Assembly (NCBI GenBank): GCA_903925005.1
Contig: CAIYDX010000173.1
Span: 1-34,698, forward strand
Direction of reading: 5' to 3'
Length of the DNA stretch: 34,698 bases
DNA from: an uncultured Geobacteraceae bacterium
Lineage (GTDB): Bacteria; Desulfobacterota; Desulfuromonadia; Geobacterales; Pseudopelobacteraceae
Both the position numbers and the translations under genes were made by a program. The notes under the pieces are model-generated. The model did no database searches. It had not been told where the DNA came from and was given only the letters and a program-made list of their open reading frames with translations. This document shows positions 6,935 to 14,917 of the stretch, piece after piece; position 1 is the first letter of the stretch, and each line of letters opens with the position of its first letter.

Positions 6935-8353
6935 TTAGCTTAGGATGAATTTACGCCCTGCCGCCATAACTTCGGCAAGACGCACATCGTTGCCCGCCTC
7001 GCCATACAGCCGCACTACCGGCTCCGTGCCCGACTTGCGGAACAACATCCAACTGCCGTCAGCGAGCAGTAATTTGGTTCCGTCAACCTTGATTATGTCA
7101 CTGACCTTCGTCCCGGCAATCTCGGACGGAAGCGCATTAATTTTGTTCTTATAGGCGATTTCCAGTTCCGGCGACAGCTTGAGGTTATCGCGGCGGGTGA
7201 CGAAACGCCCAACTTCACCGTACAGACGGTCAAGCAACTCGCGGATACTTTTCCCCTCACGAGCCACCATTTCAGCCACCAGGAAACAGGCAAGGATACC
7301 GTCTTTCTCTGGAACGTGCCCCTTGATAGTCAGGCCGGCGCTCTCTTCGCCGCCAATCACCAGCTTGTCCTGGCTGATCAGTTCACCGATATACTTGAAG
7401 CCGACCGGCGTTTCATAAACCGTAACGCCATGTTTTTTAGCAACGGCATCGATCAGATGCGAGGTCGCCACGCTACGTGCTACTCCACCCTCAAGCTTGC
7501 GCACCCGGATCAGATAATCGAGCAGCAGTGCAATGATGTAGTTCGGTTCGATGAAGCTGCCGTCGGAGTCCAGAATGCCGAAACGGTCGGCGTCGCCATC
7601 GGTCGCCAAACCGAGCTTGATATCGGCATCATTCTTGACCAGAGAAATAAAATCGGGGATGTGCGCCTCGGATGGCTCGGGAGGTTGGCCGCCAAAATAG
7701 GGATCAAGCCGGTCATTAATGATGACATATGGAATTCCTCTTGTGCGAAGCGGTTCATCCAGATAGCCACGGGCAGTGCCGTAAAGAGGATTTAGCGCCA
7801 CCTTGCCCAAGCGGCCGATAACATCAAAGTCAACCTTCTGTTCCAGAGACCTGAGATAGCTGTCGTGAGGATTGATGTTTTCCACAAGCCCAAGTTTGCC
7901 GGCATCATCAAGCGACAGCTCCTTGTAGCAATCTGTTCCGACCATCGCATTGGCGCGCCGTTCGATCTCACCGGTTGTTTCCGGCAACGCCGGGCCACCC
8001 GATGAAGGCGAAAATTTGACGCCGTTGTATTCGGGCGGGTTATGACTGGCGGTGAAATTGATGCCGCCGGCAGCGCCGCGCCGCAAAATTTCGTACGAGA
8101 TAACCGGCGTGGGAGTATCCCGTTCACAGACAAAGGCTTTAATGCCGGCCCCGGCCAGGACACGGGCCGATGCTTCGACAAAGCGCTGCCCCATGAAACG
8201 GGTATCACAGCCGACTACCACACCTTTGTCGCCTTCGCCGGACGCCTTAATAGTATCGGCTATGGCCCGAACAACGACCTTGACGTTATCAAAGGTGAAA
8301 TCTTCACACAGGATTCCGCGCCAGCCTGATGTTCCAAAGGTGATTTTCGTCAT
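6935..8353 (-). CDS. Phosphoglucomutase/phosphomannomutase family protein
   Basis: This enzyme of the alpha-D-phosphohexomutase superfamily interconverts sugar 1- and 6-phosphates through a phosphoserine. The 472-residue protein carries FGTSGWRG at the N terminus, the active-site phosphoserine loop TASHNPPEYNG (Ser103), the metal loop TDGDADRFG (Asp252, 254, 256), the sugar-recognition loop GGEESAGL and the C-terminal phosphate-binding KSGTEPVVRLYGE. Substrate preference between glucose, mannose and glucosamine phosphates cannot be read with certainty; GEESAG is typical of enzymes acting on glucose or mannose phosphate. The start is supported by GGGAGGGG four bases before the ATG. It is the first gene downstream of a good promoter and is followed closely by nifU. 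Confidence 0.9.
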   Translation of the reverse strand: MTKITFGTSGWRGILCEDFTFDNVKVVVRAIADTIKASGEGDKGVVVGCDTRFMGQRFVEASARVLAGAGIKAFVCERDTPTPVISYEILRRGAAGGINFTASHNPPEYNGVKFSPSSGGPALPETTGEIERRANAMVGTDCYKELSLDDAGKLGLVENINPHDSYLRSLEQKVDFDVIGRLGKVALNPLYGTARGYLDEPLRTRGIPYVIINDRLDPYFGGQPPEPSEAHIPDFISLVKNDADIKLGLATDGDADRFGILDSDGSFIEPNYIIALLLDYLIRVRKLEGGVARSVATSHLIDAVAKKHGVTVYETPVGFKYIGELISQDKLVIGGEESAGLTIKGHVPEKDGILACFLVAEMVAREGKSIRELLDRLYGEVGRFVTRRDNLKLSPELEIAYKNKINALPSEIAGTKVSDIIKVDGTKLLLADGSWMLFRKSGTEPVVRLYGEAGNDVRLAEVMAAGRKFILS

Positions 8354-8394
8354 TGTACCCCTCCCAATGTTAACAGGACATCTTTTGTCGTGTT

Positions 8395-8423
8395 AGAATA
8401 ATACACATGCGGCCGCCCGTCAA
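8395..8423 (-). promoter_or_regulatory. Sigma70-type promoter for phosphohexomutase-nifU-nifS
   Basis: The minus strand shows TTGACG (8423-8418), a 17-nt spacer, and TATTCT (8400-8395). It ends about 40 nt before the start codon at 8353. It is divergent from the valS promoter region. Confidence 0.55.
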
Positions 8424-8474
8424 GCGAAACGAATCGGCATGATTTCAATTTTTACGCTTCTTCCAAGAGTGCGC

Positions 8475-8504
8475 TTGACCTGAATCGACCAACAGTAGTA
8501 TATG
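8475..8504 (+). promoter_or_regulatory. Candidate promoter of valS-nadK-recN
   Basis: TTGACC (8475-8480) is followed by an 18-nt spacer and TATATG (8499-8504). The overlapping TATGAT (8501-8506) is an alternative -10 with a longer spacer. The expected start near 8512 gives a leader of about 105 nt that contains the hairpin at 8557-8591. Confidence 0.45.
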
Positions 8505-8556
8505 ATTACGTTTAGAATAACAGATAACCCGATAAAGCAGGATAAGTGCGTTAACG

Positions 8557-8591
8557 AAGTTTTTTCTGCCTTAAATACGCAGAAAAAGCTT
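8557..8591 (+). promoter_or_regulatory. Hairpin in the valS 5' leader
   Basis: AAGTTTTTTCTGC (8557-8569) pairs with GCAGAAAAAGCTT (8579-8591) across a 9-nt loop: 13 pairs, one of them a T.G wobble. It ends 25 nt before the valS ATG, just upstream of the ribosome site (AAAGGAT). It lacks a following U-tract, so it is not an intrinsic terminator. No T-box motif is visible. A role in leader-based control or mRNA stability is possible but unproven. Confidence 0.65.
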
Positions 8592-8616
8592 CTATACTTA
8601 CTAAAAGGATCATCGA

Positions 8617-11277
8617 ATGACCAAAGAGTTAGCCAAGGGGTACGAACCCCATGATGTTGAGAAGAGATGGTACACAGAGTGGGAAACGAAGGGGTATTTC
8701 CATGCCGCGGCCCAGTCGGATAAGAAGCCTTACTCCATAGTAATCCCCCCGCCCAACGTAACCGGCGCGCTGCACATGGGGCATGCCCTCAACAATACCC
8801 TGCAGGACATCCTCTGCCGCTGGAAACGGATGCAGGGGTATAATGTACTCTGGATGCCCGGCACCGACCATGCCGGCATTGCCACCCAGAACGTGGTCGA
8901 GCGGCAATTGAGCGCCGAGGGGAAGGATCGCCACGATCTGGGACGCGAAGCCTTCATCGAGCGGGTCTGGAAGTGGAAAGCCGAATCCGGCGGCCAGATC
9001 ATCGGCCAGCTGAAACGCCTGGGCGCCTCCTGTGACTGGGAGCGCGAACGTTTCACGATGGATGAAGGGCTCTCTAAAGCGGTGCGTACCGTTTTCGTCA
9101 AATTGTACGAGGATGGCCTGATCTACCGCGACAACCGTCTGATCAACTGGTGCCCACGTTGTCACACCGCCCTGTCCGATATCGAGGTCGAGCACGAAGA
9201 TCACAAGGGACACCTCTGGCACATCCGCTACCCGGTAGTCGGCGAACCGGGGAAATTTGTCGTCGTTGCCACAACCCGTCCCGAAACCATGCTGGGGGAT
9301 ACCGCCGTTGCGGTTCACCCTGAAGACGAACGCTACCAAGGGCTGATCGGAAAGAAAGTACTACTGCCGTTGATCAACCGCGAGATTCCGGTTGTTGCCG
9401 ACGAATACGTGGAGCGCGAGTTCGGCACCGGCGTGGTCAAGATCACTCCGGCGCACGACTTCAACGACTTTGAGGTCGGCCTGCGCCACGGCCTCGACAA
9501 GATCAACGTCCTTGACGAGTCCGGCATCATCAACTCCGCCGGACACCAGTACGAGGGGATGGATCGTTTCGCCGCCCGCACGCGGATCGTGGCGGAACTT
9601 GAGGCCGAAGGCCTATTGGAAAAGATCGAAGATCATCCGATGTCGGTAGGCGGCTGCTACCGTTGCAAGACCGTGGTCGAGCCGTACCTCTCCCTGCAGT
9701 GGTATGTGAAAGTGGCACCGTTGGCGGAGCGAGCGCTCGATGCCGTAAAAAGCGGCAAGACCCGCATCCTCCCCAAACAGTGGGAAAACACCTACTACGA
9801 CTGGATGGAAAATATCCGCGACTGGTGCATCTCGCGTCAGATCTGGTGGGGTCACCGCATCCCGGCCTGGTTCTGCGACCATTGCGGCGAAGTAAATGTT
9901 GCGATGGAGGCGCCGACCGTCTGTTCAAAATGCGGCAGTGACGAGCTTCGCCAGGAGACCGACGTTCTGGACACTTGGTTTTCATCGGCTCTCTGGCCTT
10001 TCTCCACGATGGGGTGGCCGGACCAGACGCCTGAACTGAAATCATTCTACCCGACCGCCTGCCTGGTAACCGGGTTTGATATTCTCTTTTTCTGGGTGGC
10101 CCGGATGATGATGATGGGGCTGCACTTCATGGACGAGGTTCCCTTCACGGACGTTTACATCCACGCTCTGGTGCGCGATGCCCAGGGGCACAAGATGTCC
10201 AAATCCAAAGGGAACGTGATCGATCCGTTGACGGTAATCGACCAGTACGGCACCGACGCCTTCCGTTTCACGCTGGCCGCCTTCGCCGCCCAGGGACGCG
10301 ACATAAAGCTGGCCGAAGAGCGCATTGCCGGTTATCGCAACTTCTGCAACAAGGTATGGAACGCGGCCCGCTTTACGCTTATGAACCTGGAAGGTTTCGA
10401 CCCCGATTCCGTCAACTATGACACCCTGGAATTTTCCCAAGGGGATAAATGGATCCTGCACCGGCTGAATGAGACCGCCAAGGCTGTCGATGAAACCCTG
10501 ACCGGCTACCGCTATAATGAAAGCGCCATGGCGCTTTACCAGTTTACCTGGAGTGAATTCTGCGACTGGTATCTGGAGCTGTCCAAACAGGATATTTACA
10601 ACGGTACGCCGGAGCGGAAACAAGCCACCCAGTACGTTCTCTGGTACACTCTGGAAAACCTGCTCCGCCTGTTGCACCCGTTCATGCCTTTTATCACCGA
10701 AGAGATCTGGCAGGCGTTGCCGGGAATAAAAACGGTCCCGACCATCATGCAAGCCCCCTATCCTGCCGCCTGCGACCGTTGTTCTTTCCCTGATGATGCC
10801 GCCGATATGGAGCGGGTCATGGCGGTTATCAGCGGTATCCGCAACATCCGCGGCGAAATGGAAGTGCCGCCGTCAAAACAGATCGCAGTGATTTTCTCCT
10901 GCAGCAGCGAAGAGAGCCGCCGCCTGATGAAGCATAACGAAAGCGCCATTATCAGCCTGGCCAGAGTCTCCGATCTTGCGATCGGCTACAATATCGAAAA
11001 GCCGGAAGACGCCTCGATCCAGGTAGCCGGCGATATTCAAATTTATGTCCCTCTCAAGGGGCTGGTGGATGTCGCGGCCGAAGAAGAACGACTGCTCAAA
11101 GAGATCGGCAAGATCGACAAAGAGATCGAGATGTTCTCTAAAAAGCTCGAAAGCCCCGCTTTTGTGGACCGTGCCCCTGCAGAAATCGTCGCCAAGGAGC
11201 GTCAAAAGCTGACGGATGTAAACGGCAAAAAGCTGGTACTTGAAGAAAGTCTGGATAAGATCAGAAAACTGAAATAG
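8617..11277 (+). CDS. valS: Valyl-tRNA synthetase
   Basis: This class I synthetase charges tRNA-Val with valine and hydrolyses misactivated threonine in an inserted editing domain. The 886-residue protein has the ATP-binding HIGH signature (HMGH, 53-56, in PNVTGALHMGH), a WCPRCHTALSDIEVEH segment leading into the editing domain, further CxxC pairs (CYRCK; CDHC and CSKC) suggesting zinc binding, and the KMSKS loop (526-530, GHKMSKSKGN). An anticodon-binding domain follows, and the last 70 residues form the charged coiled coil typical of ValS tails that contact tRNA. The ATG has AAAGGAT upstream. nadK begins 7 nt after the stop, which suggests one operon with nadK and recN. Confidence 0.98.
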   Translation: MTKELAKGYEPHDVEKRWYTEWETKGYFHAAAQSDKKPYSIVIPPPNVTGALHMGHALNNTLQDILCRWKRMQGYNVLWMPGTDHAGIATQNVVERQLSAEGKDRHDLGREAFIERVWKWKAESGGQIIGQLKRLGASCDWERERFTMDEGLSKAVRTVFVKLYEDGLIYRDNRLINWCPRCHTALSDIEVEHEDHKGHLWHIRYPVVGEPGKFVVVATTRPETMLGDTAVAVHPEDERYQGLIGKKVLLPLINREIPVVADEYVEREFGTGVVKITPAHDFNDFEVGLRHGLDKINVLDESGIINSAGHQYEGMDRFAARTRIVAELEAEGLLEKIEDHPMSVGGCYRCKTVVEPYLSLQWYVKVAPLAERALDAVKSGKTRILPKQWENTYYDWMENIRDWCISRQIWWGHRIPAWFCDHCGEVNVAMEAPTVCSKCGSDELRQETDVLDTWFSSALWPFSTMGWPDQTPELKSFYPTACLVTGFDILFFWVARMMMMGLHFMDEVPFTDVYIHALVRDAQGHKMSKSKGNVIDPLTVIDQYGTDAFRFTLAAFAAQGRDIKLAEERIAGYRNFCNKVWNAARFTLMNLEGFDPDSVNYDTLEFSQGDKWILHRLNETAKAVDETLTGYRYNESAMALYQFTWSEFCDWYLELSKQDIYNGTPERKQATQYVLWYTLENLLRLLHPFMPFITEEIWQALPGIKTVPTIMQAPYPAACDRCSFPDDAADMERVMAVISGIRNIRGEMEVPPSKQIAVIFSCSSEESRRLMKHNESAIISLARVSDLAIGYNIEKPEDASIQVAGDIQIYVPLKGLVDVAAEEERLLKEIGKIDKEIEMFSKKLESPAFVDRAPAEIVAKERQKLTDVNGKKLVLEESLDKIRKLK

Positions 11278-11284
11278 GTGAGAC

Positions 11285-12151
11285 ATGCAACAGATCCAGA
11301 ACGTCGCCATATTCGCTAAAGTTCATGACCCCCGCTGTCTCGGTGTCGCCAGAGACCTGATCAGCTGGCTGGATAAGCGCGGCCGCACCCCGATGGCCGA
11401 AGCGGAGTTGACACGCCAGCTTGGCGGCCAGAAAGCGCTGACCGAGGAAGAGATCCGTGACCAGGCCGAACTGGTGGTAGTGCTCGGGGGAGACGGCACG
11501 CTGATTTCGGTGGCAAGGCTTTTCAGCGACAAGGATGTGCCGATCCTGGGGGTCAACCTCGGAAGCCTCGGTTTTCTGACGGAGATCACCGTGGAGGAGC
11601 TGTACCCGCGCCTGGAAAAGTGCATGGAGGGGAACCCGCGTGTCTCGGAACGAATGATGCTGGAAGTCACTCTCCATCGGGAAGGTCAGGAAATCGAAAA
11701 ATGCCATGTCCTGAACGACATGGTTATCAACAAGGGGGCGCTGGCACGGATCGTTGATCTGGAGACCAAGGTCAACCGCCATTTCCTGACCACCTACAAA
11801 GCTGACGGCCTGATCGTATCAACCCCGACAGGCTCCACAGGTTATTCCCTGTCAGCCGGCGGACCGATTATCCATCCGCTGATGAGCTGCATTGCAATCA
11901 CCCCGATTTGCCCGCACACACTGACCAACCGCCCGATTGTCGTTACGGATGAATCAATTATCTCGATCACCGTCACCTCTTCTTTTGATGAAAAAGTGTA
12001 CTTGACGCTTGACGGCCAGGTCGGCTTTGAACTGCAGGAAGGTGATTCTGTCGAAGTACGCAAAGCGCTGAATACAACTTCGCTGGTTATGTCGCGCAGC
12101 CGCGATTATTTTGAAATTCTGCGGACCAAACTGAAGTGGGGAGAGCGTTGA
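11285..12151 (+). CDS. nadK: NAD kinase
   Basis: It phosphorylates NAD+ to NADP+ in the cytoplasm, setting the NADP pool for biosynthesis. The 288-residue protein has the catalytic GGDG motif (68-71, VVVLGGDGTLISVARLF), the NDMVINKG motif with Asn144 and Asp145 that bind the nicotinamide ribose, and the Gly-rich TGSTGYSLSAGGP stretch (182-194). The AGGTGA site just upstream overlaps the valS stop, indicating coupling. recN follows after 6 nt; the nadK-recN pairing is common in bacteria, which supports both calls. Confidence 0.96.
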   Translation: MQQIQNVAIFAKVHDPRCLGVARDLISWLDKRGRTPMAEAELTRQLGGQKALTEEEIRDQAELVVVLGGDGTLISVARLFSDKDVPILGVNLGSLGFLTEITVEELYPRLEKCMEGNPRVSERMMLEVTLHREGQEIEKCHVLNDMVINKGALARIVDLETKVNRHFLTTYKADGLIVSTPTGSTGYSLSAGGPIIHPLMSCIAITPICPHTLTNRPIVVTDESIISITVTSSFDEKVYLTLDGQVGFELQEGDSVEVRKALNTTSLVMSRSRDYFEILRTKLKWGER

Positions 12152-12157
12152 GATCGC

Positions 12158-13822
12158 ATGTTAACCGACCTTACCATTAAAAACGTCGCCATTATCGACA
12201 CGCTGCAGATTGCCTTCAAATCGGGCCTGACCGTGCTGACCGGCGAGACCGGCGCCGGTAAATCGATTATCATCGATGCGGTCGGACTGATCATGGGCAA
12301 TCGCGCTTCCAGCGACCTGATCCGCTCCGGCGAGGAAGAGGCGGTCGTCGAGGCTCTATTTGATATTTCCGCCCTGTCGGAAATCAAACAGCAGCTGTCG
12401 GAGGCCGGATTTGAAGCAGAAGATGAGCTGTTGATCAAGCGTTCACTGTCACGGAACGGCAAAAACAGAATTTTTATCAACGGCGGCATGGCCACTCTGG
12501 CCCTTCTGACGGATGTCGCCCCAAGGCTGATCAATATTTACGGCCAACACGATTCCCAAACCCTGCTAAAACCGGAAAATCACCTGCGGCTTCTTGATGC
12601 ATTTGCCGGCATTGGGGTCAAGAGGCAGGAGTTCACCGCACTATTCAATCGGCTGGCATCGATACGCGATCTGCTTGCCGGAATGGAACATGCCGAACGG
12701 GAAGCTGAACGCCGCCTCGATCTGCTCGCCTATCAGTCGGAAGAGATTGAAAAAGCGGCGCTCAAACCGGGGGAAGAGGAACAGCTTGAAGAGCAGCGTC
12801 AGCTTCTGGCAAGTTCCGAGAAGCTGGGGAGCGTCAGCAGTGAAGCCTTTGACCGGCTTTACGGCGGAGACGGGGCTCTTTTAGGACAGCTCAAGCGTAT
12901 CTCTACTTCGATCAGCGAATTATCCGTAATTGACCACTCGCTGCAGGAAACAGCCACTTCGCTTGAAGGGGCCTATCTGCAGCTGGAAGACGCCGCCATA
13001 ACCCTGCGTGACTACGCCTCGCGGATCGAATCCGACCCCGCCGCGCTGCAGCGTATTGATGATCGGCTGGATCAACTTGGCAGATTGAAAAAGAAATACG
13101 CTCCGACGGTAGAAGAGATACTGATTTACAAGGCTAGAATTGACGCCGAACTGGAACAGTTGCACGGCAGGGAACAGAGCAAACATTCTCTGGAAGCTGA
13201 GCGTAACCATCTGGAAGAGGAGTTGAAACAGGCTGGGGCAGAGCTTACCGCTCTCCGCGCTCAGGCCGCAATAAAACTTAAACATGCGCTGGAGAGTGAA
13301 GCTCATCAGTTGGCGATGAAGGGCGCAATCATCGAACCGACGTTGGAGCAGCTGACTGAGCCTCGTTCAAGCGGATTCGAAAAGGTTGAATTCCTCTTCT
13401 CCCCCAATCCTGGGGAAATCCCGCGCCCGCTGGCCAGGATCGCTTCCGGCGGTGAACTGTCGCGATTGATGCTTGCGATCAAGCAGGTTCTGCCCGACAG
13501 CGATGTCCCTACCCTGGTATTCGACGAAGTTGATACCGGCATCGGCGGAGCTACCTCTGAGCTGGTCGGAAGAAAGCTGAAAAACGTCGCGGCCTGTCAA
13601 CAGGTGCTCTGCATAACCCATCTGCCGCAAGTGGCGGTTTTTGCCGACCAGCAACTGCGGGTGGAAAAGCTGATCTCGGGCGGCCGTACAACCACCCGTC
13701 TCCTCGAACTCGGCCAGGATGAGCGTACTCGCGAGGTAGCCCGTATGCTGGCCGGAACAACCGTCACCGATTCCGCCTTGAAACACGCCGCCGAGATGCT
13801 GGCGGCCGGCGCAAAGAGCTGA
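12158..13822 (+). CDS. recN: DNA repair protein RecN
   Basis: RecN is an SMC-like ATPase that acts early in double-strand break repair, tethering DNA ends before RecA loading. The 554-residue protein has an N-terminal Walker A (GETGAGKS, 29-36) in the typical LTGETGAGKSIIIDA context, a short central coiled coil (about 155-380), the ABC signature region (ARIASGGELSRLMLAIK) and Walker B with the catalytic acidic pair (TLVFDEVDTGIGG, about 451-463). The length matches the family. It is the last gene of the valS-nadK-recN unit. In many bacteria recN is LexA-regulated, but here it would be expressed from the valS promoter, since only 6 nt separate it from nadK and no operator is seen. Confidence 0.97.
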   Translation: MLTDLTIKNVAIIDTLQIAFKSGLTVLTGETGAGKSIIIDAVGLIMGNRASSDLIRSGEEEAVVEALFDISALSEIKQQLSEAGFEAEDELLIKRSLSRNGKNRIFINGGMATLALLTDVAPRLINIYGQHDSQTLLKPENHLRLLDAFAGIGVKRQEFTALFNRLASIRDLLAGMEHAEREAERRLDLLAYQSEEIEKAALKPGEEEQLEEQRQLLASSEKLGSVSSEAFDRLYGGDGALLGQLKRISTSISELSVIDHSLQETATSLEGAYLQLEDAAITLRDYASRIESDPAALQRIDDRLDQLGRLKKKYAPTVEEILIYKARIDAELEQLHGREQSKHSLEAERNHLEEELKQAGAELTALRAQAAIKLKHALESEAHQLAMKGAIIEPTLEQLTEPRSSGFEKVEFLFSPNPGEIPRPLARIASGGELSRLMLAIKQVLPDSDVPTLVFDEVDTGIGGATSELVGRKLKNVAACQQVLCITHLPQVAVFADQQLRVEKLISGGRTTTRLLELGQDERTREVARMLAGTTVTDSALKHAAEMLAAGAKS

Positions 13823-13841
13823 GCGAAACGCAATCTTCATC

Positions 13842-13882
13842 CTCACACAAAGGCACGACCAAAAGTAGACGCTTCGTGTGAG
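13842..13882. repeat. Inverted repeat between recN and the yoeB gene
   Basis: Arms CTCACACAAAG (13842-13852) and CTTCGTGTGAG (13872-13882) pair with one mismatch around a 19-nt loop. It lies between the convergent recN and toxin genes and could act at either 3' end, but neither side has a clear U-tract. Confidence 0.45.
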
Positions 13883-13913
13883 TAAAATCCCTTAAAACCC
13901 CATTGTTCGTGTT

Positions 13914-14174
13914 TCAATAGTGATAACGACACGCAATCACAACCAGATCGACACCATCAACAACGTATACCAAACGGTTTGTCTCATCAATTCGGCGAGA
14001 CCAGAAACCGGAAAGATTTTCTCTTAACGGCTCGGGCTTGCCGACACCTTCAAATGGAGAGCGCATGGTATCCCGGATCAGCAGATTGATACGTTTAAGC
14101 GTCTTTTTGTCTTGTGTCTGCCAATATTGATAGTCTTCCCAGGCAGACTCTGTCCAGGTCAGTCGTTCAGGCAT
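13914..14174 (-). CDS. yoeB: Toxin YoeB (Txe family mRNA interferase)
   Basis: YoeB binds the 70S ribosome and cleaves mRNA in the A site, halting translation when free of antitoxin. The 86-residue protein is close to E. coli YoeB across its whole length: WEDYQYWQ near the N terminus, GKPEPLRENLSGFWSRRI in the middle and the terminal CRYHY. By alignment the catalytic residues are all present: Glu48 (E. coli Glu46), Arg67 (Arg65), His85 and Tyr86 (His83, Tyr84). The gene overlaps the antitoxin gene by 8 nt, antitoxin first, the standard yefM-yoeB order. It looks intact and active. It is convergent with recN. Confidence 0.95.
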   Translation of the reverse strand: MPERLTWTESAWEDYQYWQTQDKKTLKRINLLIRDTMRSPFEGVGKPEPLRENLSGFWSRRIDETNRLVYVVDGVDLVVIACRYHY

Positions 14175-14421
14175 CCGCCAACTTTCCGCTTACCAGCTTT
14201 CCCGCTCGAAACTGTTCAATTGATTCTGCAATGTGAACCGCGTTGGCAGGTGTTTTCAGAAGATGAACCGTCTCCATAAGGCTGTTAAAGGTATCAAGAG
14301 ACATGAGAACGGCGTCAGGGGCATCCCGCCGGGAAATAACCGTAAAGTCAAAATCAGCTACCGCCTGATCCACCACATGCTTAAGATGATTTCGTGCCTC
14401 TGAAAATTTGACAACTCGCAT
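14167..14421 (-). CDS. yefM: Antitoxin YefM (Phd/YefM family)
   Basis: YefM binds and neutralises YoeB and, with it, represses the operon by binding the promoter through its N-terminal domain. The 84-residue protein begins MRVVKFSEARNHLK and has the Phd/YefM core (VISRRDAPDAVLMSLDTFNSLMET), with a C-terminal tail as expected for the toxin-wrapping segment. The frame is open for 10 further codons upstream to a TTG, but the ATG at 14421 is chosen because AGAGGT precedes it by six bases and the protein then starts at the family's usual residue. It overlaps yoeB, so the two are co-translated. Confidence 0.93.
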   Translation of the reverse strand: MRVVKFSEARNHLKHVVDQAVADFDFTVISRRDAPDAVLMSLDTFNSLMETVHLLKTPANAVHIAESIEQFRAGKLVSGKLADA

Positions 14422-14450
14422 AGAGCACCTCTTGTCTGTTAAGTAGTACA

Positions 14451-14479
14451 AGTATGCCGTCTTTAGTGTGAAACATCAA
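14451..14479 (-). promoter_or_regulatory. Candidate promoter/operator of yefM-yoeB
   Basis: The minus strand reads TTGATG (14479-14474), 17 nt, CATACT (14456-14451), about 30 nt before the yefM ATG. A GTAC core (TTGTACTA, 14451-14444) lies immediately downstream and resembles half of the TGTACA palindromes that E. coli YefM-YoeB binds. Both hexamers match only 4 of 6 positions. Confidence 0.35.
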
Positions 14480-14646
14480 GAATTATTCTATGTTATACCA
14501 GCCTGTGTCACGGCAGGATTTTATACCCACCTTTTGCCTTTTCATTACATTGTCCCTGAAACCATGCCCACCCTACCTGGCTACCTGGCTTGAAAGCAAC
14601 ATGGAATTAGGATAAACCAGAAGTATCTGACACGAAGGTAATGAGA

Positions 14647-14909
14647 ATGAGTGATTTAAGAGTGTATATTGATGGCAGGAAAAACGTGATTTTGAGTTTG
14701 CCGAGAACTACAACAGAGGTTTTCAGGATTTCAAGTTTGGAGTGATGCTTCGTCAGGCTCGTGAAGATGCCGGTCTTACACTGTAAGAACTGGCCGTCAA
14801 AATCAGTACCAAAAAACAGCTATTTCGCGAATTGATAACCATGAGGAGGATATGAAGCTTTCAGTTTACCAATGCTCTTGGGAAGCAGTTGACCATCTCC
14901 GTTGCCTGA
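14647..14909 (+). pseudogene. Decayed HigA-type (XRE) antitoxin gene
   Basis: No single frame is open here, but joining frames gives a recognisable HigA-family antitoxin. It starts MSDLRVYIDGRKN (14647), shifts frame near 14690 into DFEFAENYNRGFQDFKFG followed by VMLRQAREDAGLTL, meets an in-frame TAA at about 14784 where a Glu codon is expected (ELAVKISTKK follows), shifts again within the run of six A at about 14809-14814 to TAISRIDNHEEDMKLSVYQ, and shifts a third time to NALGKQLTISVA, ending at the TGA at 14907-14909. The helix-turn-helix region (LRQAREDAGLTL to ISRI) is clear. At least one stop and three frameshifts make it non-functional. I see no toxin gene (HigB) in the 225 nt upstream. 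Confidence 0.8.
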
Positions 14910-14917
14910 ATCCTATT

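Noticed and set aside
8512-8616. T-box riboswitch in the valS leader
   Set aside because: The leader is only about 105 nt and has no T-box core or specifier-loop arrangement.
8629-9339. Long minus-strand frame (236 codons) inside valS
   Set aside because: Antisense shadow of a well-supported gene with codon-biased GC content; no family likeness.
14461-14646. Remains of a HigB toxin gene upstream of the HigA remnant
   Set aside because: I could not recover any convincing toxin peptide in any frame of this stretch.
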